NCBI RefSeq assembly: GCF_003721565.1
Contig: NZ_RJJE01000002.1
Location: 310,001 to 374,000 of the forward strand
DNA from: Rufibacter immobilis
Lineage (GTDB): Bacteria; Bacteroidota; Bacteroidia; Cytophagales; Hymenobacteraceae
Direction of reading: 5' to 3'
DNA length: 64,000 nucleotides
Within the stretch, counting starts at the first letter, position 1; the number at the start of each line of letters is the position of its first letter. Under the pieces are notes generated by a model. The model searched no databases. It saw nothing but the letters and a program-made list of their open reading frames with translations, and had not been told where the DNA came from. This document shows, piece after piece, positions 17,534 to 26,114 of this stretch. The position numbers and the translations under genes were made by a program.

Positions 17534-20500
17534 TTACCGCGCTATGAACACTTTCCGGGTGGTGACCGCGCCAGCGGTACGGTACTGGAGTAGGTACATG
17601 CCCTGCGGAAGATGCTGCACCGGAATCTCCTTTTTCAGGTCCCCGGCCGGTGCCGAAATGGTGGTAGTCAGGACTACATTGCCTTTGAGATCTGTCAATG
17701 AAAGGGTGATGACCTCCTTCTTGGTAAGCGTAACAGAGAAATTCAGTTTTTCCTGCACCGGGTTAGGGTAAATAGCAAGGGAAGCAGCCTGCAATTCATC
17801 TGCGGCGCTGAGGCAGTTGCCTACCGTTAAGGTTTGGGTGGCCGAGTTGGTGCAGCCGCGCTCGTCTGTGTACGTGTAGGTAATGGTGTGGGTGCCTTGT
17901 CCTGCAGTGGCCGCAAAGAACTTATTGTCAGTGACGCCGGGACCACTGTAGGTACCACCGGCCGGCAAGCCGCCCGTCAGTTCAAAACCGCTGCGGTCCT
18001 TGCAGATGGAGGCAAAGGGCGCCAGCGTAACGGTTGGTGGCGTGCCAATGGTCACCTGCGTTGGAGCCGAGGTAGCCTGACAGCCGCTGGCATTGGTAAC
18101 TCTAACGGAATAGGCACCCGCTTCAGATACCGTGATGGAAGCAGTGGTGGCGCCGTTGCTCCACAGGTATTCCGTCCCGCCCGAAGCGGTTAACGTCACG
18201 TTCCCACCTGGGCAAAGCGTGGTAGAACCACTCGCCTGAATGGTGGCGGTAGGCAATGGATTGACGGTAACGTTAGCCGGAGCAGAAGTGGCCTGACAGC
18301 CGTTGGCGTTGGTGATTCTCACGGAATAAGCGCCTGCCTCAGATACGGTGATGGAAGGAGTGGTGGCGCCGTTGCTCCAGAGGTAGTCCGTCCCGCCCGA
18401 AGCGGTTAACGTCACGCTTCCTCCCGTGCAAAGGCTGGTTGGCCCACTTGCTTGGATAGTCGCCGTAGGCAGAGGGTTCGCGGTGATGGTGACCTGAGCC
18501 GTGTTAGAGCAGCCTTTGGCATCTGTGGCGGTAACGGTGTAGGTGGTTGTCTCTGTAACAGTGGCCACCGGCGAGGCGCTCCTAGGATTGTCAAGCCCCG
18601 TGCTGGGCGACCATTGGTAGGAGGTTCCGCCCGTAGCCGATAGATTCACCGTGCCACCCGCGCAAACCGTTGCCAGAGAAGCCGAAGCCGTTACGGTAGG
18701 GAGCGGGTTCACCGTTACTTTCACCTGATCGGTTTTCACACAGGTTCCGGCGGGGTTGGTAACGGTTACGGTATAGGTGGTCGTGGCGCTAGGGCTGGCG
18801 ATGGGGTTGGCAACAGTAGGATCACTCAGGCCTGCGGCCGGACTCCAGCTGTACGTAAGTCCGCCGCTGGCTTGTAGTTGGGTGCTTGAGTTCTGGCAGA
18901 TCGTCACATCAGGACCGGCATAGGCCGCCGGATTCACGGTTACTCTCACCACATCTGTAGAGGAGCAGCCATTGGCGGTAACGGTGAGGGTGTATTCAAC
19001 GGTGATAGGTGTGTCGTTTGTGCCGGGGTACGTAAGCGTTGGGTTCGCCACATTTGCTTTGGACAAGCCTACCGCCGGAGACCAGGAATAGGTATAGCCC
19101 GTAACCGCGGCCGCACCCAATACAGTCCCTTGGCGTGAGCAAACAACTTTGTCTGGCCCGGCGTTGGCTACCGGAACAGGATTTACGCGCACGGTCACGG
19201 TTCTGGTGGAAACACAGCCTCCGGCAGAGGTTCCAGTAACAGTGTAGGTAGTGGTGGTGGTGGGAGAAGCAATGGGAGACGCACTGGTAGGATCACTCAA
19301 GCCAGCAGCAGGGCTCCAGGAATATGAGGTAGCGCCCGTTGCCTGTAATTGCAAAGAAGAACCCACGCAAATAGAAGGAGCTGCGGGTGTAACGGCAAGA
19401 GCGGGGGCTGGGTTCACGTTCACCATCACGGTATCATTGCGGCTACAGCCCTCTGCGTTGGTAACGGTGACAATGTAACGGGTAGTGGCCGTAGGAAACG
19501 CCACCGGATTCGCGATGTTAGGATCACTCAAATTCGTGGTGGGGCTCCAACGGTACGTGGTACCGCCGCTGGCCTGCAACTGGGCGCTGCCGCCGGTGCA
19601 GATAGAGACGTCTGGCCCTGCGCTGGCGGGTATAGCCGGGTTCACGGTAATTGCTACTTCGTCTGTAGTAGAACAACCGTTGCTGGTTACGGTAAGTTTA
19701 TATACGGTAGTAATGGGCCGATTGCTGGTGTTCTGGAGGTTGAGGGTGGGTGTTTTAGCCGAGGCGCTGGATAAACCCGTTGCCGGTTCCCACAGATAAG
19801 TGCCGTTGGAAGAAGCCGCAGTACCTAACGTTAACGCCTGGCCAGAGCAGATGGTGCGGTCAAAACCGGCGTTGGCTACGGGTAACGGTTTAACCGTGAC
19901 CGTGACTGTTTTCGTGTTCACGCAGCCACTGGCCGAAGTGCCGGTAACGGTATAGGTGGTGGTCACCAAAGGCGTAGCCACCGGCGAGGCACTGGTAGGA
20001 TCGCTCAACCCAACGGCTGGGCTCCAGGAGTACGTAGCAGCACCAGAGGCTTGCAGTTGCACAGATGAACCTACGCAAATGGCCGGGGCTGCCGGGGCTA
20101 TGGTAACAACAGGTAAAGGATTAACCGTTACCACTACCTGATCAGTGCGTACGCAGCCGTTTTCTCCGGTAACGGTTACCGTGTAAGTAGTACTGGCCGT
20201 TGGAGTGGCAACCGGATTGGCAATGGTCGCATCGCTTAAGGTAGCGCTAGGGCTCCAACTGTATCTCACTCCGCCGGTGGCGGTCAATTGTACCGGTTGC
20301 CCCGGGCAGGTAGCTACGTCTGGGCCGGCGTTAGCCAGGGCCGGTTGAATAACCGCGTCAATGCTGGCCGTGTTGGAGCAGCCGTTCAAGGAAACGGTAA
20401 CGGTATACGTGCCGGAAGCACTTACTTCAGCCCTGGGCACGGAAGCGACTCTGCCGGTGGCGGTAAAGTTATTGGGGCCGGTCCATGTGTAGGTGGCGCC

Positions 20501-20986
20501 GCTAATGCTGCTGGCCGTAAGGGTTAAGGTACCGCCGGCGCAAACGGGTGCAGTAGTGATGGTAGGTTTGGCCAGAGGAGAACCAATGGTTACGTTAGTG
20601 CCATTATCCTGTATCACCATATTGGTGGTAGGGGTAGAGGCCACTACTCTAAAGCGGTAACCGGTACCCGCCGCAATAGTGGTAGGCAACGTCACCTCTA
20701 TAGCCCCAGACCCGGTGCCGGGCATGGTACCCAAGGCCGTGGGGCTACTGAAACTACCTCTGTTGTTAGACAATTGCACCGTGAAAAAGTTACCTCCGGC
20801 AAAGGCCACATTGGTTTCAAAGGGAACGGTGACTTTGCTGCCCGGGCAAAAAGGAGAACCTGAGATAGGCAAGGTCTTGATAGTGTCTGTATTCGCGAAG
20901 GGCGAAAGCTTCAGGGCATATGCATCACTGCTTTGGCAGGTGAAGAACAGCAAGAAGCAAATGAGGGAGAGTGAAGATTGCCGCAT
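17534..20986 (-). CDS. Repetitive T9SS-exported Ig/PKD-like surface protein (type A sorting domain)
   Basis: The 1150-residue protein has a signal peptide (residues 1-25), an N-terminal Ig-like part, and ten tandem Ig/PKD-like units of about 72-80 residues with the pattern GPDV.IC.G, Y.WSPA.GLSD and TYTVTVT. The C-terminus (1070-1150) is the classic type A sorting domain: it starts LAIYPNPVQEKL and ends RKVFIAR. The product should be secreted by the T9SS and anchored at the cell surface; no enzymatic domain is visible, so adhesion or a surface layer is the best guess. Units 1-3 and 4-6 repeat as a triplet, and the last two units are almost identical at DNA level (18035-18250 and 18251-18466). 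Confidence 0.87.
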   Translation of the reverse strand: MRQSSLSLICFLLFFTCQSSDAYALKLSPFANTDTIKTLPISGSPFCPGSKVTVPFETNVAFAGGNFFTVQLSNNRGSFSSPTALGTMPGTGSGAIEVTLPTTIAAGTGYRFRVVASTPTTNMVIQDNGTNVTIGSPLAKPTITTAPVCAGGTLTLTASSISGATYTWTGPNNFTATGRVASVPRAEVSASGTYTVTVSLNGCSNTASIDAVIQPALANAGPDVATCPGQPVQLTATGGVRYSWSPSATLSDATIANPVATPTASTTYTVTVTGENGCVRTDQVVVTVNPLPVVTIAPAAPAICVGSSVQLQASGAATYSWSPAVGLSDPTSASPVATPLVTTTYTVTGTSASGCVNTKTVTVTVKPLPVANAGFDRTICSGQALTLGTAASSNGTYLWEPATGLSSASAKTPTLNLQNTSNRPITTVYKLTVTSNGCSTTDEVAITVNPAIPASAGPDVSICTGGSAQLQASGGTTYRWSPTTNLSDPNIANPVAFPTATTRYIVTVTNAEGCSRNDTVMVNVNPAPALAVTPAAPSICVGSSLQLQATGATSYSWSPAAGLSDPTSASPIASPTTTTTYTVTGTSAGGCVSTRTVTVRVNPVPVANAGPDKVVCSRQGTVLGAAAVTGYTYSWSPAVGLSKANVANPTLTYPGTNDTPITVEYTLTVTANGCSSTDVVRVTVNPAAYAGPDVTICQNSSTQLQASGGLTYSWSPAAGLSDPTVANPIASPSATTTYTVTVTNPAGTCVKTDQVKVTVNPLPTVTASASLATVCAGGTVNLSATGGTSYQWSPSTGLDNPRSASPVATVTETTTYTVTATDAKGCSNTAQVTITANPLPTATIQASGPTSLCTGGSVTLTASGGTDYLWSNGATTPSITVSEAGAYSVRITNANGCQATSAPANVTVNPLPTATIQASGSTTLCPGGNVTLTASGGTEYLWSNGATTASITVSEAGAYSVRVTNASGCQATSAPTQVTIGTPPTVTLAPFASICKDRSGFELTGGLPAGGTYSGPGVTDNKFFAATAGQGTHTITYTYTDERGCTNSATQTLTVGNCLSAADELQAASLAIYPNPVQEKLNFSVTLTKKEVITLSLTDLKGNVVLTTTISAPAGDLKKEIPVQHLPQGMYLLQYRTAGAVTTRKVFIAR

Positions 20987-21182
20987 AAAGTATAGTTAAG
21001 TTCAGACTCCTTATGTATGCCTTAGAATGATAATACTTCGATTTTGAATATAAAATTACGCGGGCAGCGGCAGGCCGGCAGGAATATTCGACTGATTAGC
21101 CCCTGCGCTCGTTGAGTACATCAAATTCAGAATTAATACGGTAAAGATATACGGTTTAGCTAACCGCTCAAGGGTGAGAATC

Positions 21183-22970
21183 CTATATTTTCTCCTCTAA
21201 CCACAAGAAAGCGAGCGAAAGCAATAGAAGCAGGCCCAGCGGCCAAAGATAGATTTCCTCTTCCTGGGTAATCCTGGCGGGAGTTTCGGCAATAGAAGAA
21301 GTTTGTGCAGCTTTCTGCAGGGCTAAGCGCTTTTCATGATATTTCTGCGTCTGCCAGTCTGTGGAGGCATACACATAATAACTGCCGGTTCCCCCGTCCT
21401 CAACAGAGGAAGTGGCGTGCCACCCTGCCTTGGCCGGCCACAGAATATATTCTTCGCGTTGTGGCATGAGAGCAGACGTATTAGCCCGGAAAGAGCCTGC
21501 CGTTTCATGGCCTGTTACCTGCAGATTTTCAGCAGTGGGTGCTTGCCCAGTAGGCTGGAGGAAAACGGATGCATCTATCTGCGGCCGTACCGGAGCCACC
21601 GCTACACCGATTTCTCTAGCCGGTTTGGCTAGCGCCGATAGAAGTGTGGCCCAATACTGTCTGTACAGCGCCTCCTTGCCCTCCAGCGCCAACGGAAAGG
21701 TTTCCGGAACAAGGCTGATGCCCACCTGGCCCATGCCTTTTCGGGCGTGTACCACCACCGCCTGCTGCGGATTCTGCTCCCAGGCCAAGACCTGCTGCCC
21801 TTCCTGGGCCTGTAGAATGACAGAGGGTAAGGCGAAGACGGCAGAGGTATTGGGGCGCTGCCCTTTCCACCGTACCGGTGCGTTTAGAGGCTGTTTTTCT
21901 GAAATCTGCCTAAACCTAGCCTCGGCGAAGAAAGGAATTGGTTTGGCGCTGTTTTGGGAAAAACAGGTCAGAATCCCGAGCCCCTGCTGCCGCACCGCCT
22001 GTTGCAGCGCCTGCTTCTCCTGCGCACTTAAACCTTGCAGCGTGGCCTCCTCCAACAGCACCACGTCAAAGTTCTGGAGTAAAGCGGGCGTTAACCTGTT
22101 CAGCGACTGTTTGGAGAGATTGATGGTTTCGGTTTGGTAAATATTCTGACTCACCTCCTGCCGTACCGCCACGCCATGCCCTTGTTCGGCTAACGCGTTC
22201 TTCAGGAACTTCACCTCAAACGACGGTGCCGAGGACAGCAGCAGTACATTCAGCAGGCGCGGTTCTTCTACAATAACGGGAATAACCTCCCGGTGGAGCG
22301 AATCTCCCTCCTGCCACTGCACCTGGTACACAAACCGCCCGCTGGTTTTAGGCGTGAACCCCAGCTGAAAAGCCTGCCCCGCTCCTTTCTTCACTTCCAT
22401 CGAGTCACGGTTTCCGCCTGCCGCCTGTAAATAAAGGATCACCGGTTTTTCTGGCGAAGTGAAAATTCCCTGCACCTGAACCGGCTCGCCTAACGTGATT
22501 TTCTTCGGCCAGGAGGCCGAAAGCACCCCCGCAGGCAACGGCGAAAGGTGCGGCACTAAGCGCAAGGTAGCTACGCTGGCTAACTCTTCCTCCGCCAGGC
22601 CGTGCCCCAGCACATGCAGTGTCTGCACAGCTGGGTGTTGCTGACGGAAAGCGGCGAAATCCTTGACCGGAATAGCCTGCTGGGCCTCTGTCTCAAAAGC
22701 GAAGACCTGCGGCTTGGGTTGCAGGCGGTTCAACAGGGCTTGCAGTGAGTCTGGGCTATAACCGTCCGTGATCAAAATGGCTTCTGAGGCGCTGTAGGTA
22801 CGGGTAATTTTGGGCGGTGAAGCCAACAGCGCCAGACACGCCACCGCTACCCACGACGCCACTAGCCGTCCCGCCAGCCGCCGACGGTCTGCCCGGCGCA
22901 CGGCCAGCCACGTGAGCCACGCGCCCAGCAGGAGCGCCAAAGAAAGAACAAGCGGCAACGGAAGGTTCAC
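21183..22970 (-). CDS. Membrane protein with GATase-like core, end of the Bat cluster
   Basis: The 595-residue protein has two N-terminal membrane helices (about residues 6-52), a long extracytoplasmic part and one C-terminal helix (about 570-590). A stretch beginning LLSSAPSFEVKFLKNAL looks like the class I glutamine-amidotransferase-like fold, without an obvious catalytic triad. Such proteins commonly close MoxR-Bat operons in Bacteroidota. The start is 2 bp after the stop of the DUF4175 gene, so the two are surely co-transcribed. About 13 residues around ISEKQPLNA are encoded by a palindromic P element read in frame. Function unknown; a role in envelope homeostasis follows from the cluster only. 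Confidence 0.75.
   Translation of the reverse strand: MNLPLPLVLSLALLLGAWLTWLAVRRADRRRLAGRLVASWVAVACLALLASPPKITRTYSASEAILITDGYSPDSLQALLNRLQPKPQVFAFETEAQQAIPVKDFAAFRQQHPAVQTLHVLGHGLAEEELASVATLRLVPHLSPLPAGVLSASWPKKITLGEPVQVQGIFTSPEKPVILYLQAAGGNRDSMEVKKGAGQAFQLGFTPKTSGRFVYQVQWQEGDSLHREVIPVIVEEPRLLNVLLLSSAPSFEVKFLKNALAEQGHGVAVRQEVSQNIYQTETINLSKQSLNRLTPALLQNFDVVLLEEATLQGLSAQEKQALQQAVRQQGLGILTCFSQNSAKPIPFFAEARFRQISEKQPLNAPVRWKGQRPNTSAVFALPSVILQAQEGQQVLAWEQNPQQAVVVHARKGMGQVGISLVPETFPLALEGKEALYRQYWATLLSALAKPAREIGVAVAPVRPQIDASVFLQPTGQAPTAENLQVTGHETAGSFRANTSALMPQREEYILWPAKAGWHATSSVEDGGTGSYYVYASTDWQTQKYHEKRLALQKAAQTSSIAETPARITQEEEIYLWPLGLLLLLSLAFLWLEEKI
21879..21916 (-). repeat. P element copy 6, translated in frame inside a CDS
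   Basis: TGCGTTTAGAGGCTGTTTTT on the plus strand and a partly decayed right arm ending CCTAAACCT. Read on the minus strand in the gene frame it gives RFRQISEKQPLNA with no stop. Confidence 0.65.
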
Positions 22971-22972
22971 GG

Positions 22973-25198
22973 TTAATCTAGGCGGTTAAAGTAATCTTGG
23001 GCTAAATTTTTCTCAGTTGCGGCAGAGGTGCGTTTAGCGGCTCTTTTTTCAGAAACAGGCAAAAAACGGTGTAGCGCGCTTTCCACCCGCAGAAGGCAGT
23101 CGGCGCAAATGGCCCGCTGCGCCCGGATATCCTGCACTATATGGCGTACATCCTGCAAGGCTTTTAGGTACTGCCCAGGCTCGCGCACAGCGGCTTTACC
23201 AAGCTCCTGCCCGGCCCGCTCCAGTAGGGCGGCATCCTCTGCTTTCGGGGTGGCACCTTGTTTCAAGCTCTCCACGCGTTGCAGCGCCTGCCGCACCACG
23301 GGATAAGAAGCCTCGGGTTTTTCTTCCCGTCTGAGCGCCACAGTCTGCACTTTGGTTAAGTCGCCAGTGAGGCGCTTTTCGGGTTCTTTGAGCGGCGGCG
23401 GTTCAAACCCAGATTTTTTCACGTACACCCTAGATTTCTGCTGCACGTCTTTGAGCATTCTGAGTGCCTTGTACTCAAACGGAAGGGCCTCCTTCGGCCG
23501 ACCTGTTCTCAGTCTTAGCTCAGCCTCCCACATCTGGGCTAGTGCGCCTTTGAGTTGGGCTTTGATGGCGGGCTCAAAGAAGGTGGCGGCTTCTTCCTGG
23601 TCGTGCTTGTGCAGGTACGGGTCCAGCAGTTCGTTCATCTGGGTCTGGTGCTCACTCTCGCCTTTCTTAGGCGAATGGTCGTGGCCGTCATCTACGCTGT
23701 GTCCTTCGGCTAAACCTTCCGGCAGGGCGGCTGCGCCGATGTTTGATTCAAACTCCTCGCCCAGGAACTTACCGTAACGCAGCCGGAGCAGTTTCTGGTC
23801 CACCCCGATGTTGTTGGACCGCTCCGCGAAGACTGGTTGGGCAAGGCTTTTCTGTTCCTGAATCAGTTTTTCGGTGTCAATGATAATCTGCCGCTGGCTC
23901 CGGAAGTACTCTGGGTTAGGGGTCACGCCCAGCGATAGATCATCCATGGTTTCCACGATGGTGGTGTCTTCAATCTCCACCAGAAACGCCTCGGTGCGGG
24001 TGTAGCCGCGGTGGTTGTCGTAGGCCTGCAGGTAGAAATAGAGCTCATCGCCGTAGGTCATGCCCAGTTGCTGAAGGTTCAGGATTTGGTTCAGTTGCAC
24101 CTGCCGCGGCTGCCCGTTGAACGACACCCGCAACGGAATGCGCTGCTCTCTGAACTTCACCGCCTCGCCCTCGCCTTTGGCCACGGTGGCCACCAAATCT
24201 GCCGTTTTGAGACCGTAGTCATCCTGCAACGTGGCTTGCACCGTCACCCGCTGCGGCTCCCCGAAGAGAATCTCGGTGTACTGGGCGGGTTTCTTCACGG
24301 TGAGAACGGGCGCCTCGTCTGGAATGGCCTCTATGGAATAAAAATCAGAGTTCTGGCCGTTCAGTTGGAGGTGGTACAGCGTGGACTGCGTCACGGTGAT
24401 GGCGGCGGTGTACGTGTGCTCCCGCCCCGCCACCGCCCTCAGCGAAATAGGTTTCTGGTTGCCCAACACCAACTGCAATGATTTGACAGGTTGGTTCGTC
24501 TGCACCGTCCATTCCACCTTTGCGCCCACTTCAGCCTTAAACGAGGGCGTGGTGACGGCGTAGCGGGTTTTGCGGGTATAAGTTGGCGGCGAAATGCGCA
24601 CGTGCATCTGCTCTATGGCGGGTAAAATGGCCTTCGGCTGGGCCACGGGCGCATTGACATTGGTAGTAGTTTTTTCTGGCAACGGCTCCGCCGAGGGCTG
24701 TATAGTGACAAGCGCCGGCACAAACCAGATAATGACCGCTAGAACCAGCCCCGCCAGAAGCGTCAGCCAGCCGTTTCTGAAGTTCACCTGAGAGGCTTCG
24801 GCGGTGGAAATCTGCGCGGCCGCTTCTGCCGTCCGTTGCCGCTGCAGGTTAGCCAACAGACCCAGCTCCGTTTCAGACTGCAATAACAGCTCCGCGCTTT
24901 CCTCCAGCTGCGGATACTTCCGGTTCAGGTGTTGGGCCACTTTCAGCAGGCTGGTTTTCTTGCGTACCTCCCGCCACCGCGCCACCTGAAACCCGATGCT
25001 AAGCACAATTAAAATGCCCGCGCCTATACTGGCTTCCCCGGTTCCATGTTGCCAACTTCGATACGCCCACATTGCCAAGGGCAGCGCCACCGCCACCGCC
25101 TGAAGCGCATACAGCCACGCCTTCTTCTGAAGGTACTGCGCCCGTACTTGTTGCAGGACCGTGGCAGTTGGGGCGGTATGGGAGGTGGGGTGGTTCAA
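22973..25198 (-). CDS. DUF4175-family membrane protein of the Bat cluster
   Basis: The 741-residue protein has two N-terminal membrane helices and a third near residues 145-165, then a large periplasmic region of beta-sandwich and coiled-coil segments typical of DUF4175 proteins. A His/Asp-rich stretch (HSVDDGHDHS) sits near the middle and could bind metal. In Bacteroidota this family lies with MoxR, DUF58 and BatA. It overlaps no neighbour and the next gene starts 2 bp on. Its last 40 residues include RFLPVSEKRAAKR, encoded by an in-frame P element. The role is unknown beyond the cluster. Confidence 0.75.
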   Translation of the reverse strand: MNHPTSHTAPTATVLQQVRAQYLQKKAWLYALQAVAVALPLAMWAYRSWQHGTGEASIGAGILIVLSIGFQVARWREVRKKTSLLKVAQHLNRKYPQLEESAELLLQSETELGLLANLQRQRTAEAAAQISTAEASQVNFRNGWLTLLAGLVLAVIIWFVPALVTIQPSAEPLPEKTTTNVNAPVAQPKAILPAIEQMHVRISPPTYTRKTRYAVTTPSFKAEVGAKVEWTVQTNQPVKSLQLVLGNQKPISLRAVAGREHTYTAAITVTQSTLYHLQLNGQNSDFYSIEAIPDEAPVLTVKKPAQYTEILFGEPQRVTVQATLQDDYGLKTADLVATVAKGEGEAVKFREQRIPLRVSFNGQPRQVQLNQILNLQQLGMTYGDELYFYLQAYDNHRGYTRTEAFLVEIEDTTIVETMDDLSLGVTPNPEYFRSQRQIIIDTEKLIQEQKSLAQPVFAERSNNIGVDQKLLRLRYGKFLGEEFESNIGAAALPEGLAEGHSVDDGHDHSPKKGESEHQTQMNELLDPYLHKHDQEEAATFFEPAIKAQLKGALAQMWEAELRLRTGRPKEALPFEYKALRMLKDVQQKSRVYVKKSGFEPPPLKEPEKRLTGDLTKVQTVALRREEKPEASYPVVRQALQRVESLKQGATPKAEDAALLERAGQELGKAAVREPGQYLKALQDVRHIVQDIRAQRAICADCLLRVESALHRFLPVSEKRAAKRTSAATEKNLAQDYFNRLD
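23030..23069 (-). repeat. P element copy 7, translated in frame inside a CDS
   Basis: Plus-strand GCGTTTAGCGGCTCTTTTTT, then AGAAACAGGC and AAAAAACGG. On the minus strand it is read as RFLPVSEKRAAKR near the C-terminus of the DUF4175 protein. Confidence 0.7.
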
Positions 25199-25250
25199 AA
25201 AGTTATTAAGGTCTCTGTAAGTTGCTTTTTATTAATTGACGTTACGCACT

Positions 25251-25419
25251 TTATCTGATCGTCCCCCTTTGAAGGCCCGGGATGACTACTCGTGCTGGGC
25301 CACTCGTGCAGCGTTATCCATTCCCGAGAATCATCTTTTCATTCCTTTGCTTTAAGCTTATGGTTCTTCTCATAGCCTTGTCATCCCCCTACCCCCTTCA
25401 AAGGGGGACGATCAGATAA
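25251..25419. repeat. C/G-rich-ended repeat, copy A (about 170 bp)
   Basis: The left end GTCCCCCTTTGAAG and the right end CTTCAAAGGGGGAC are inverted, and pairing continues outward through TTATCTGATC and GATCAGATAA. The left arm is damaged internally (a CCCGGG stretch). The interior carries TTCCCGA, shared with copies B and C. It lies between the DUF4175 gene and a broken AT-rich gene. Confidence 0.75.
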
Positions 25420-25439
25420 CTCATAGAATCTCTCTCACC

Positions 25440-25528
25440 TGTCATCTTGGAAAGATCTTGTGGGCGAACGGTAGTGGCAGTTATTCTACGCTTTTCTAGT
25501 TTGCCCACAGGTTCCTTTCAGGATGACA
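25440..25528. repeat. Imperfect 89-bp inverted repeat
   Basis: TGTCATCTTGGAAAGATCTT continuing into GTGGGCGAAC pairs imperfectly with GTTTGCCCACAGG and TTTCAGGATGACA, giving 30-base arms. It resembles short dispersed palindromes common in Cytophagales genomes and carries no gene. Confidence 0.6.
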
Positions 25529-25546
25529 AAAGGAAGGGCTGTTCTT

Positions 25547-26110
25547 TTAGTCAAAGAACAATACAGTAGCAATAAGCTTTTGCTCAATATCAGAGATTCC
25601 AATGAAGAGGAAATAGTATCCATAAACCCAAAACTCTGGTGCTTTTAATCTTATATCTGCCTGCTCCCAATTCTTCCTGTTTCTTTCTACATCAAACCAA
25701 TCAAGAGATATTAAATAGAATGAAAAATTATCATGAAGGGAGAGTATTCTTTCCTTTACTTCTTCCCAATAGATGTTAAAGTAATATGTATCCTCCGTCG
25801 CTCCACTAGAATATGTATCAAAGTAAGAGCATAACTCATTCTTGGAATATTTTTTAAAATCCTTTATGCTGAGTTCTTTTAAGTTGAATGGAGATTTAAG
25901 ATACATGTTCTGTTCTTGCACTGGCAACTGCTTAACGATATCACTAGTGCATTCGTCTTGGAAATATGAAGAGTTTATGAAGTCAATGACTTCTTCTCCA
26001 TGCTCAATACTTTTTTCTGAAAAAGAAAAAGTATTAATCCTACCACCCTCAAATCTTGTTCCTTCAAAAAAGGATTCAATAGCTTCCTAGCTTTCTCGTG
26101 TAAGTTTCAT
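25547..26110 (-). pseudogene. AT-rich hypothetical gene with an in-frame amber codon at position 8
   Basis: From ATG at 26108-26110 the frame reads MKLTRES, then TAG at 26087-26089, then 179 further codons of sensible protein sequence to the stop at 25547. No other ATG occurs before the Met in QEQNMYL, more than 50 codons downstream. The body is rich in aromatic and charged residues (SLDWFDVERNRKNWEQAD), like many small cytoplasmic immunity-type proteins, but no family is recognised. Its base composition is far more AT-rich than the Bat genes on either side, which suggests transfer. It may be a fresh nonsense mutation, start at a non-ATG codon after the stop, or be read through. Confidence 0.6.
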
Positions 26111-26114
26111 TTTA

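Noticed and set aside
25251-25528. An IS element between DUF4175 and BatA genes
   Set aside because: Inverted repeats are present, but there is no transposase frame; the stretch fits small non-autonomous repeats.
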